Below, piece after piece: positions 14,074 through 25,210 of a stretch of 64,000 bases of DNA (its first letter is position 1; every line of letters begins with the position of its first letter). Origin of the DNA: Prosopocoilus inquinatus (lineage: Eukaryota; Arthropoda; Insecta; Coleoptera; Lucanidae); contig CM069875.1 in the NCBI GenBank assembly GCA_036172665.1, positions 17,515,806 through 17,579,805 on the forward strand, given 5' to 3'. Under the pieces are notes generated by a model that saw only the letters and a list, made by a program, of their open reading frames with translations, had not been told where the DNA came from and made no database searches. Made by a program: the position numbers and the translations under genes.

Positions 14074-15550
14074 TTAGATACATCACAGGAACAACGCTAA
14101 TACGTGTTGTTTCGTTCAAAACTATTTCCAGCTCCTGCTGCGTCCAAAAACTTCGTACCTCACATCGGAGTTACTAGAGTCCATCGAAACGTCAAATAAC
14201 ATGATAGATGAGTAAGGATCGATTAGATACATCACAGGAACAACGCTAAAGCGTGTTGTTTCATTTAAAACTATTTCCAGCTTCTGCTGCGTCCGAAAAC
14301 GTCGTATCTCACATCAGAGTTACTGGAGTCCATCGAAACGCCAAATAACATGATAGATGAGTAAGGATCGATTAGATACATCACAGGAACAACGCTAATG
14401 CGTGTTGTTTCGTTTAAAACTATTTCCAGCTTCAGCTGCGTCCGAGAACTTCGTATCTCACTTCAGAGTTACTGGAGTCCATCCAAACGTCAAATAACAT
14501 AGTAGATAAGTAAGAATCGATTAGATACATCACAGGAACAACGCTAATACGTGTTATTTCGTTCAAAACTATTTCCAGCTTCTGCTGCGTCCGAGAACTT
14601 TGTATCTCACATCAGAGTTACTGGAGTCCGTTCAAACGTCAAATAACATGATAGATGAGTAAGGATCGATTAGATACATCACAGGAACAACGCTAATACG
14701 TGTTGTTTCGTTTAAAATTATTTCCAGCTTCTGCTGCGTCCGAAAACGTCTTACCTCACATCAGACTTACTGGAGTCTATCCAAACGTCAAATAACATGT
14801 TAGATAAGTAAGGATCGTTTAGATACATCACAGGAACAACGCTAATGCGTGTTGTTTCGTTTAAAACTATTTCCAGCTTCTGCTGCGTCCGAAAATTTAG
14901 TATCTCACATCAGAGATACTGGAGTCCATCCAAACGTCAAATAACATGATAGATGAGTAAGGATCGATTAGATACATCACAGGAACAACGCTAATACGTG
15001 TTGTTTCGTTTAAAACTATTTCCAGCTCCTGCTGCGTCCAAAAATTTCGTATCTCACATCAGAGTTACTAGAGTCCATCGAAACTTCAAATAACATGATA
15101 GATGAGTAAGGATCGATTAGATACATCACAGGAACAACGCTAATGCGTGTTGTTTCATTTAAAACTATTTCCAGCTTCTGCTGCGTCCGATAATTTCGTA
15201 TCTCACATCAGAGTTACTTGAGGTCATCCAAACGTCAAATAACATGATAGATGAGTAAGGATCGATTAGATACATCACAGGAACAACGCTAATGCGTGTT
15301 GTTTCGTTTAAAACTATTTCCAGCTTCAGCTGCGTCCGAGAACTTCGTATCTCACTTCAGAGTTACTGGAGTCCATCCAAACGTCAAATAACATGATAGA
15401 TGAGTAAGGATCGATTAGATACATCACAGGAACAACGCTAATGCGTGTTGTTTCATTTAAAACTATTTCCAGCTTCTGCTGCGTCCGATAATTTCGTATC
15501 TCACATCAGAGTTACTGGAGTCCATCCAAACGTCAAATAACATGATAGAT
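14074..15550 (+). repeat. Sixteen-unit-offset duplication, copy 2
   Basis: This is the partner of 11690-13166 with shared rare alleles. It diverges at 15551, where gataagtaagg replaces gatgagtaagg and the following unit has the caagacgaat allele. Differences inside the block are single bases, such as gatcaatt against gatcgatt near 12581 and 14965. Confidence 0.8.
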
Positions 15551-17131
15551 AAGTAAGGATCGATTAGATACATCACAGGAACAAGACGAATACGTGTTGT
15601 TTCGTTCAAAACTATTTCCAGCTTCTGCTGCGTCCAAAAACTTTGTATCTCACATCAGACTTACTGGAGTCCATCCAAACGTCAAATAACATGATAGATG
15701 AGTAAGGATCGATTAGATACATCACAGGAACAACGCTAATGCGTGTTGTTTCGTTTAAAACTATTTCCAGCTCCTGCTGCGTCCAAAAACTTCGTATCTC
15801 ACATCAGAGTTACTAGAGTCCATCGAAACGTCAAATAACATAGTAGCTAAGTAAGGATCGATTAGATACATCACAGGAACAACGCTAATACGTGTTGTTT
15901 CGTTCAAAACTATTTCCAGCTCCTGCTGCGTCCAAAAACTTCGTATCTCACATCGGAGTTACTAGAGTCCATCGAAACGTCAAATAACATGATAGATGAG
16001 TAAGGATCGATTAGATACATCACAGGAACAACGCTAAAGCGTGTTGTTTCATTTAAAACTATTTCCAGCTTCTGCTGCGTCCGAAAACGTCGTATCTCAC
16101 ATCAGAGTTACTGGAGTCCATCGAAACGCCAAATAACATGATAGATGAGTAAGGATCGATTAGATACATCACAGGAACAACGCTAATGCGTGTTGTTTCG
16201 TTTAAAACTATTTCCAGCTTCTGCTGCGTCCGAAAATTTCGTATCTCACATCAGAGTTACTGGAGTCCATCGAAACGTCAAATAACATAGTAGATATGTA
16301 AGGATCGATTAGATACATCACAGGAACAACGCTAATATGTGTTGTTTCGTTTAAAACTATTTCCAGCTGCTGCTGCGTCCGAAAATTTCGTATCTCACAT
16401 TAGAGTTACTGGAGTCCATCGAAACGTCAAATAACATAGTAGCTAAGTAAGGATCGATTAGATACATCACAGGAACAACGCCAATATATGTTGTTTCGTT
16501 TAAAACTATTTCCAGCTGCTGCTGCGTCCGAAAATTTCGTATCTCACATTAGAGTTACTGGAGTCCATCGAAACGTCAAATAACATAGTAGCTAAGTAAG
16601 GATCGATTAGATACATCACAGGAACAACGCTAATACGTGTTATTTCGTTCAAAACTATTTCTAGCTTCTGCTGCGTCCAAAAACTTTGTATCTCACACCA
16701 GAGTTACTGGAGTCCATCCAAACGTAAAATAACATGATAGATGAGTAAGGATCGATTAGATACATCACAGGAACATCGCTAATGCGTGTTGTTTCGTTTA
16801 AAACTATTTCCAGCTCCTGCTGCGTCCGATAATTTCGTATCTCACATCAGAGTTACTGGAGTCCATTCAAACGTCAAATAACATGATAGATGAGTAAGGA
16901 TCGATTAGATACATCACAGGAACAACGCTAATGCGTGTTGTTTCATTTAAAACTATTTCCAGCTTCAGCTGCGTCCGATAATTTCGTATCTCACATCAGA
17001 GTTACTGGAGTCCATTCAAACGTCAAATAACATGATAGATGAGTAAGGATCGATTAGATACATCACAGGAACAACGCTGATGCGTGTTGTTTCATTTAAA
17101 ACTATTTCCAGTTTCTGCTGCGTCCGAAAAT
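15551..17131 (+). repeat. Mixed single-variant units between duplicated blocks
   Basis: About ten and a half satellite units with no long duplicated partner that I could follow, apart from a short echo of the aaagcg region at 15.85-16.2 kb. No gene or foreign sequence is present. It includes the adjacent near-identical pair at 16387 and 16536. Confidence 0.6.
16387..16684 (+). repeat. Two adjacent near-identical units (cattagag / tagtagctaag type)
   Basis: Units 16387-16535 and 16536-16684 share the uncommon ctgctgctgcg upstream, cattagag, and catagtagctaag, so they are a local single-unit duplication. In most of the array adjacent units belong to different variant types, so this pair stands out. 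They differ downstream (ccaatatatg against ctaatacgtg). Confidence 0.75.
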
Positions 17132-17218
17132 TTCGTATCTCACATCAGAGTTACTGGAGTCCATCGAAACGTCAAATAACATGATAGATGAGTAAGGATC
17201 GATTAGATACATCACAGG

Positions 17219-17240
17219 AACAACGCTAATGCGTGTTGTT
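17219..17240. other. Imperfect 22-bp dyad within the unit (example copy)
   Basis: Unit positions 88-109 form an inverted repeat: a left arm aacaac, a 10-nt centre gctaatgcgt, and a right arm gttgtt. Inside the centre, gc...gc can extend pairing with a 2-nt bulge. The motif recurs in most units. It is weakened in the subfamilies reading aacaagacg or gcaatacg, whose left arm is altered. Short dyads in satellites can be protein-binding sites, but nothing here proves use. The coordinates are for the representative unit only. Confidence 0.5.
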
Positions 17241-17254
17241 TCGTTTAAAACTAT
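17240..17254 (+). other. Weak CENP-B-box-like stretch in the unit (example copy)
   Basis: Unit positions 109-123 read ttcgtttaaaactat. Against the mammalian CENP-B box core (TTCG, four free bases, A, two free bases, CGGG) it keeps TTCG, the A and the first C, but has CTAT where CGGG is expected. About ten of fifteen bases match the full human motif. Many units break even the TTCG (ttca in the cattta variant). A true box is therefore unlikely. I record it because the site sits beside the dyad and is one of the variable windows of the unit. Confidence 0.15.
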
Positions 17255-18472
17255 TTCCAGCTTCTGCTGCGTCCGAAAATTTCGTATCTCACATCAAAGT
17301 TACTGGAGTCCATCGAAATGCCAAATAACATGATAGATGAGTAACGATCGATTAGATACATCACAGGAACAACGCTAATGCGTGTTGTTTCGTTTAAAAC
17401 TATTTCCAGCTTCAGCTGCGTCCGAGAACTTCGTATCTCACTTCAGAGTTACTGGAGCCCATCCAAACGTCAAATAACATGATAGATGAGTAAGGATCGA
17501 TTACATACATCCCAGGAACAACGCTAATGCGTGTTGTTTCATTTAAAACTATTTCCAGCTTCTGCTGCGTCCGAAAATTTCGTATCTCACATCAGAGTTA
17601 CTGGAGTCCATCGAAACGTCAAATAACATAGTAGATGAGTAAGGATCGATTAGATACATCACAGGAACAACGCTAATACGTGTTGTTTCGTTCAAAACTA
17701 TTTCCAGCTTCTGCTGCGTCCGAGAACTTTGTATCTCACATCAGAGTTACTGGAGTCCATTCAAACGTCAAATAACATGATAGATGAGTAAGGGTCGATT
17801 AGTTATATCACAGGAACAACGCTAATACGTGTTGTTTCGTTCAAAACTATTTCCAGCTTCTGCTGCGTCCGAGAACTTTGTATCTCACATCAGAGTTACT
17901 GGAGGTCATCCAAACGTCAAATAACATGATAGATGAGTAAGGATCGATTAGATACATCACAGGAACAACGCTAATGCGTGTTGTTTCGTTTAAAACTATT
18001 TCCAGCTTCAGCTGCGTCCGAGAACTTCGTATCTCACTTCAGAGTTACTGGAGTCCATCCAAACGTCAAATAACATGATAGATGAGTAAGGATCGATTAG
18101 ATACATCACAGGAACAACGCTAATGCGTGTTGTTTCATTTAAAACTATTTCCAGCTTCTGCTGCGTCCGATAATTTCGTATCTCACATCAGAGTTACTGG
18201 AGTCCATCCAAACGTCAAATAACATGATAGATAAGTAAGGATCGATTAGATACATCACAGGAACAAGACGAATACGTGTTGTTTCGTTCAAAACTATTTC
18301 CAGCTTCTGCTGCGTCCGAAAATTTCGTATCTCACATCAGAGATACTGGAGTCCATCCAAACGTCAAATAACATGATAGATGAGTAAGGATCGATTAGAT
18401 ACATCACAGGAACAACGCTAATGCGTGTTGTTTCATTTAAAACTATTTCCAGCTTCTGCTGCGTCCGATAAT

Positions 18473-18619
18473 TTCGTATCTCACATCAGTTACTGGAGTC
18501 CATCGAAACGTCAAATAACATGATAGATGAGTAAGGATCGATTAGATACATCACAGGAACAACGCTAATGCGTGTTGTTTCGTTTAAAACTATTTCCAGC
18601 TTCTGCTGCGTCCGAAAAT
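18473..18619 (+). repeat. 147-bp unit (2-bp loss) in a ccgataat context
   Basis: It reads catcagttactgg, as in seven other 147-bp units, but follows ccgataat instead of the gagaac-type tail that precedes the other seven. Confidence 0.9.
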
Positions 18620-19647
18620 TTCGTATCTCACATCAAAGTTACTGGAGTCCATCGAAATGCCAAATAACATGATAGATGAGTAACGATCGATTAGATACAT
18701 CACAGGAACAACGCTAATGCGTGTTGTTTCGTTTAAAACTATTTCCAGCTCCTGCTGCGTCCAAAAACTTCGTATCTCACTTCAGAGTTACTGGAGTCCA
18801 TCCAAACGTCAAATAACATGATAGATGAGTAAGGATCGATTAGATACATCACAGGAACAACGCTAATGCGTGTTGTTTCATTTAAAACTATTTCCAGCTT
18901 CTGCTGCGTCCGATAATTTCGTATCTCACATCAGAGTTACTGGAGTCCATCCAAACGTCAAATAACATGATAGATAAGTAAGGATCGATTAGATACATCA
19001 CAGGAACAAGACGAATACGTGTTGTTTCGTTCAAAACTATTTCCAGCTTCTGCTGCGTCCGAGAACTTTGTATCTCACATCAGAGTTACTGGAGTTCATT
19101 CAAACGTCAAATAACATGATAGATGAGTAAGGGTCGATTAGTTATATCACAGGAACAACGCTAATACGTGTTGTTTCGTTCAAAACTATTTCCAGCTTCT
19201 GCTGCGTCCGAGAACTTTGTATCTCACATCAGAGTTACTGGAGGTCATCCAAACGTCAAATAACATGATAGATGAGTAAGGATCGATTAGATACATCACA
19301 GGAACAACGCTAATGCGTGTTGTTTCGTTTAAAACTATTTCCAGCTTCAGCTGCGTCCGAGAACTTCGTATCTCACTTCAGAGTTACTGGAGTCCATCCA
19401 AACGTCAAATAACATGATAGATGAGTAAGGATCGATTAGATACATCACAGGAACAACGCTAATGCGTGTTGTTTCATTTAAAACTATTTCCAGCTTCTGC
19501 TGCGTCCGATAATTTCGTATCTCACATCAGAGTTACTGGAGTCCATCCAAACGTCAAATAACATGATAGATAAGTAAGGATCGATTAGATACATCACAGG
19601 AACAAGACGAATACGTGTTGTTTCGTTCAAAACTATTTCCAGCTTCT
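18473..19647 (+). repeat. Nine-unit-offset duplication, copy 2
   Basis: This is the partner of 17132-18310. Its first unit (18473-18619) is a 147-bp unit with the atcagttac loss but without the gcgtaagaga companion, so that deletion arrived here by recombination or arose separately. The block overlaps the start of the segment that recurs at 34.9 kb. Confidence 0.75.
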
Positions 19648-20570
19648 GCTGCGTCCGAGAACTTTGTATCTCACTCAGAGTTACTGGAGTCCATTCAAAC
19701 GTCAAATAACATGATAGATGAGTAAGGATCGATTAGATACATCACAGGAACAAGGCTAATACGTGTTGTTTCGTTTAAAACTATTTCCAGCATCATCTGT
19801 GTCCGAAAACGTCGTATCTCACATCAAAGTTACTGGAGTCCATCCAAACATCAAATAACATGTTAGATAAGTAAGGATCGATTAGATACATCACAGGAAC
19901 AACGCTAATACGTGTTGTTTCGTTTAAAACTATTTCCAGCTCCTGCTGCGTCCAAAAACTTTGTATCTCACATCAGACTTACTGGAGTCCATCCAAACGT
20001 CAAATAACATGTTAGATAAGTAAGGATCGATTAGATACATCACAGGAACAACGCTAATGCGTGTTGTTTCATTTAAAACTATTTCCAGCTTCTGCTGCGT
20101 CCGATAATTTCGTATCTCACATCAGAGTTACTGGAGTCCATCCAAACGTCAAATAACATGTTAGATAAGTAAGGATCGTTTAGATACATCACAGGAACAA
20201 CGCTAATGAGTGTTGTTTCGTTTAAAACTATTTCCAGCTTCTGCTGCGTCCGAAAACGTCGTATCTCACATCAGACTTACTGGAGTCCATCCGAACGTCA
20301 AATAACATGTTAGATAAGTAAGGATCGTTTAGATAAATCACAGGAACAACGCTAATACGTGTTGTTTCGTTCAAAACTATTTCCAGCTTCTACTGCGTCC
20401 GAGAACTTTGTATCTCTCATCAGAGTTACTGGAGTCCGTCCAAACGTCAAATAACATGATAGATGAGTAAGGATCGATTAGTTACATCACAGGAACAACG
20501 CTAATATGTGTTGTTTCGTTTAAAACTATTTCCAGCTCCTGCTGCGTCCAAATACTTCGTATCTCACATC
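18920..20570 (+). repeat. Dispersed duplicated segment, copy 1
   Basis: It matches 34912-36712 at offset 15992 bp, rising to 16141 (one more unit) past about 20.26 kb. Shared rare alleles are gggtcgattagtta, the 148-bp unit reading tctcactcag, caaggctaat, and gataaatcac (20332 and 36473). Differences are few, for example ccagcatcatctgtg at 19790 against ccagcatcagctgcg in the other copy. Confidence 0.8.
19663..19810 (+). repeat. 148-bp unit (1-bp loss, tctcactcag allele)
   Basis: The unit reads tctcactcagag where others read tctcacatcagag, a 1-bp loss. On the minus strand this shifts frame past a stop codon and creates a 73-codon open frame at 19484-19705. The same unit recurs at 35655. Confidence 0.9.
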
Positions 20571-20739
20571 GGAGTTACTGGAGTCCATCGAAACGCCAAA
20601 TAACATGATAGATGAATAAGGATCGATTAGATACATCACAGGAACAACGCTAATGCGTGTTGTTTCGTTTAAAACTATTTCCAGCTTCAGCTGCGTCCGA
20701 GAAATTCGTACCTCACTTCAGAGTTACTGGAGCCCATCC

Positions 20740-23700
20740 AAACGTCAAATAACATGAAAGATGAGTAAGGATCGATTAGATACATCACAGGAACAACGCT
20801 AATGCGTGTTGTTTCATTTAAAACTGTTTCCAGCTTCTGCTGCGTCCGAAAATTTCGAATCTCACATCAGAGTTACTGGAGTCCATCGAAACGTCAAATA
20901 ACATAGTAGATAAGTAAGGATCGATTAGATACATCACAGGAACAACGCTAATACGTGTTGTTTCGTTCAAAACTATTTCCAGCTTCTGCTGCGTCCGAGA
21001 ACTTTGTATCTCACACCAGAGTTACTGGAGTCCATTCAAACGTCAAATAACATGATAGATGAGTAAGGATCGATTAGATACATCACAGGAACAACGCTAA
21101 TACGTGTTGTTTCGTTTAAAACTATTTCCAGCTCCTGCTGCGTCCAAAAACTTCGTATCTCACATCGGAGTTACTAGAGTCCATCGAAACGTCAAATAAC
21201 ATGATAGATGAGTAAGGATCGATTAGATACATCACAGGAGCAACGCTAAAGCGTGTTGTTTCATTTAAAATTATTTCCAGCTTCTGCTGCGTCCGAAAAC
21301 GTCGTATCTCACATCAGAGTTACTGGAGTCCATCCAAACGTCAAATAACATGATAGATAAGTAAGGATCGATTAGATACATCACAAGAACAAGACGAATA
21401 CGTGTTGTTTCGTTCAAAACTATTTCCAGCTTCTGCTGCGTCCGAGAACTTTGTATCTCACATCAGAGTTACTGGAGTCCATTCAAACGTCAAATAACAT
21501 GATAGATGAGTAAGGATCGATTAGATACATCACAGGAACAACGCTAATACGTGTTGTTTCGTTTAAAACTATTTCCAGCTTCTGCTGCGTCCGAAAATAT
21601 CGTATCTCACATCAGAGATACTGGAGTCCATCCAAACGTCAAATATCATGATAGATGAGTAAGGATCGATTAGATACATCACAGGAACAACGCTAATACG
21701 TGTTGTTTCGTTTAAAACTATTTCCAGCTTCTGCTGCGTCCGAAAATATCGTATCTCACATCAGAGATACTGGAGTCCATCCAAACGTCAAATAACATGA
21801 TAGATGAGTAAGGATCGATTAGATACATCACAGGAACAACGCTAATACGTGTTGTTTCGTTTAAAACTATTTCCAGCTCCTGCTGCGTCCAAAAACTTCG
21901 TATCTCACATCAGAGTTACTAGAGTCCATCGAAACGTCAAATAACATGATAGATGAGTAAGGATCGATTAGATACATCACAGGAACAACGCTAATGCGTG
22001 TTGTTTCATTTAAAACTATTTCCAGCTTCTGCTGCGTCCGATAATTTCGTATCTCACATCAGAGTTACTGGAGGTCATCCAAACGTCAAATAACATGATA
22101 GATGAGTAAGGATCGATTAGATACATCACAGGAACAACGCAAATGCGTGTTGTTTCGTTTAAAACTATTTCCAGCTTCAGCTGCGTCCGAGAACTTCGTA
22201 TCTCACTTCAGAGTTACTGGAGTCCATCCAAACGTCAAATAACATGATAGATGAGTAAGGATCGATTAGATACATCACAGGAACAACGCTAATGCGTGTT
22301 GTTTCATTTAAAACTATTTCCAGCTTCTGCTGCGTCCAATAATTTCGTATCTCACATCAGAGTTACTGGAGTCCATCCAAACGTCAAATAACATGATAGA
22401 TAAGTAAGGATCGATTAGATACATCACAGGAACAAGACGAATACGTGTTGTTTCGTTCAAAACTATTTCCAGCTTCTGCTGCGTCCGAGAACTTTGTATC
22501 TCACATCAGAGTTACTGGAGTCCATTCAAACGTCAAATAACATGATAGATGAGTAAGGATCGATTAGATACATCACAGGAACAAGGCTAATACGTGTTGT
22601 TTCGTTTAAAACTATTTCCAGCATCAGCTGCGTCCGAAAACGTCGTATCTCACATCAAAGTTACTGGAGTCCATCCAAACATCAAATAACATGTTAGATA
22701 AGTAAGGATCGATTAGATACATCACAGGAACAACGCTAATACGTGTTGTTCCGTTTAAAACTATTTCCAGCTCCTGCTGCGTCCAAAAACTTTGTATCTC
22801 ACATCAGACTTACTGGAGTCCATCCAAACGTCAAATAACATGTTAGATAAGTAAGGATCGATTAGATACATCACAGGAACAACGCTAATGCGTGTTGTTT
22901 CATTTAAAACTATTTCCAGCTTCTGCTGCGTCCGATAATTTCGTATCTCACATCAGAGTTACTGGAGTCCATCCAAACGTCAAATAACATGTTAGATAAG
23001 TAAGGATCGTTTAGATACATCACAGGAACAACGCTAATGCGTGTTGTTTCGTTTAAAACTATTTCCGGCTTCTGCTGCGTCCGAAAACGTCGTATCTCAC
23101 ATCAGAGCTACTGGAGTCCATCGAAACGCCAAATAACATTATAGATGAGTAAGGATCGATTAGATACAGCACAGGAACAACGCTAATACGTGTTGTTTCG
23201 TTTAAAACTATTTCCAGCTCCTGCTGCGTCCAAAAACTTTGTATCTTACATCAGACTTACTGGAGTCCATCGAAACGCCAAATAACATGATAGATGAGTA
23301 AGGATCGATTAGATACATCACAGGAACAACGCTAATGCGTGTTGTTTCGTTTAAAACTATTTCCAGCTTCAGCTGCGTCCGAGAAATTCGTACCTCACTT
23401 CAGAGTTACTGGAGCCCATCCAAACGTCAAATAACATGATAGATGAGTAAGGATCGATTACATATATCACAGGAACAACGCTAATGCGTGTTGTTTCATT
23501 TAAAACTATTTCCAGCTTCTGCTGCGTCCGAAAACGTCGTATCTCACATCAGAGTTACTGGAGTCCATCGAAACGCCAAATAACATGATAGATGAGTAAG
23601 GATCGATTAGATACATCACAGGAACAACGCTAATGCGTGTTGTTTCGTTTAAAACTATTTCCAGCTTCTGCTGCGTCCGAGAACTTTGTATCTCACACCA

Positions 23701-25210
23701 GAGTTACTGGAGTCCGTCCAAACGTCAAATAACATGATAGATGAGTAAGGATCGATTAGTTACATCACAGGAACAACGCTAATATGTGTTGTTTCGTTTA
23801 AAACTATTTCCAGCTCCTGCTGCGTCCAAATACTTCGTATCTCACATCGGAGTTACTGGAGTCCATCGAAACGCCAAATAACATGATAGATGAATAAGGA
23901 TCGATTAGATACATCACAGGAACAACGCTAATGCGTGTTGTTTCGTTTAAAACTATTTCCAGCTTCAGCTGCGTCCGAGAAATTCGTACCTCACTTCAGA
24001 GTTACTGGAGCCCATCCAAACGTCAAATAACATGAAAGATGAGTAAGGATCGATTAGATACATCACAGGAACAACGCTAATGCGTGTTGTTTCATTTAAA
24101 ACTGTTTCCAGCTTCTGCTGCGTCCGAAAATTTCGAATCTCACATCAGAGTTACTGGAGTCCATCGAAACGTCAAATAACATAGTAGATAAGTAAGGATC
24201 GATTAGATACATCACAGGAACAACGCTAATACGTGTTGTTTCGTTCAAAACTATTTCCAGCTTCTGCTGCGTCCGAGAACTTTGTATCTCACACCAGAGT
24301 TACTGGAGTCCATTCAAACGTCAAATAACATGATAGATGAGTAAGGATCGATTAGATACATCACAGGAACAACGCTAATACGTGTTGTTTCGTTTAAAAC
24401 TATTTCCAGCTCCTGCTGCGTCCAAAAACTTCGTATCTCACATCGGAGTTACTAGAGTCCATCGAAACGTCAAATAACATGATAGATGAGTAAGGATCGA
24501 TTAGATACATCACAGGAACAAGACGAATACGTGTTGTTTCGTTCAAAACTATTTCCAGCTTCTGCTGCGTCCGAGAACTTTGTATCTCACATCAGAGTTA
24601 CTGGAGTCCATTCAAACGTCAAATAACATGATAGATGAGTAAGGATCGATTAGATACATCACAGGAACAACGCTAATGCGTGTTGTTTCGTTTAAAACTA
24701 TTTCCAGCTTCTGCTGCGTCCGAAAACGTCGTATCTCACATCAGAGCTACTGGAGTCCATCGAAACGCCAAATAACATGATAGATGAGTAAGGATCGATT
24801 AGATACAGCACAGGAACAACGCTAATACGTGTTGTTTCGTTTAAAACTATTTCCAGCTCCTGCTGCGTCCAAAAACTTCGTATCTCAAATCAGACTTACT
24901 GGAGTCCATCCAAACGTCAAATAACATGTTAGATAAGTAAGGATCGTTTAGATACATCACAGGAACAACGCTAATGCGTGTTGTTTCGTTTAAAACTATT
25001 TCCAGCTTCTGCTGCGTCCGAAAATTTCGTATCTCACATTAGAGTTACTGGAGTCCATCGAAACGTCAAATAACATAGTCGCTAAGTAAGGATCGATTAG
25101 ATACATCACAGGAACAACGCTAATACGTGTTGTTTCGTTCAAAACTATTTCCAGCTCCTGCTGCGTCCAAAAACTTCGTATCTCACATCGGAGTTACTAG
25201 AGTCCATCGA
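20740..25210 (+). repeat. Thirty-unit (4470-bp) tandem block, copy 1
   Basis: It matches 25211-29690 at exactly 4470 bp, with anchors catgaaagatg (20756 and 25226), aaagcg with aaaattatttcc (21248 and 25718), caaatatcatg, atttccggct and catatatcac (23461 and 27931). A stretch at about 23684-24480 breaks the match; it is instead a copy of about 20406-21202 at a 22-unit offset (3278 bp; catgaaag at 20756 and 24034). This looks like local replacement by a neighbouring segment. Confidence 0.85.

Larger units (their letters stand above)
17132..17280 (+). repeat. Representative consensus-like 149-bp unit
   Basis: I chose this unit because it carries the commonest base at nearly every variable site. 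Less variable stretches are unit positions 72-93 (around ttagatacatcacagg), 103-110 (tgttgttt), 116-130 (aaactatttccagc) and 134-142 (tgctgcgtcc). Variable sites cluster at 17-41 (gagtt/gagat/gactt/aagtt/gagct; gagtcc/gaggtc/gagatc/gagccc; catcc/catcg/cattc; cgtc/cgcc/catc), at 49-58 (catgat/catgtt/catagt; agat/aggt/agct), at 91-101 (acgctaat/agacgaat/atacgaat, then gcg or acg), at 111-116 (cgttta/cattta/cgttca/cgatta) and at 131-149 (ttctg/tcctg/ttcag/atctg; ccgaaaat/ccgataat/ccgagaac/ccaaaaac). Plus-strand stop codons in all three frames lie at 51-64. Confidence 0.9.
17132..18310 (+). repeat. Nine-unit-offset duplication, copy 1
   Basis: It matches 18473-19647 at offset 1339 bp (nine units less 2 bp, the 2 bp being the loss in the unit at 18473). 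Anchors are cgaaatgcc with gtaacgatcg (17316 and 18655) and gggtcgattagttatatc (17792 and 19131). A patch around 17.42-17.65 kb differs more than the rest. Confidence 0.75.

Noticed and set aside
17191..17198. Splice-donor-like gagtaagg in each unit
   Set aside because: The short match to a 5' splice site is expected by chance, and no exon or open frame is attached.
19484..19705. 73-codon minus-strand open frame
   Set aside because: It starts at a TTG, not an ATG, and exists only because a 1-bp loss in the 148-bp unit shifts frame past a TGA. It is satellite sequence read across one unit boundary, with no signal of a gene.
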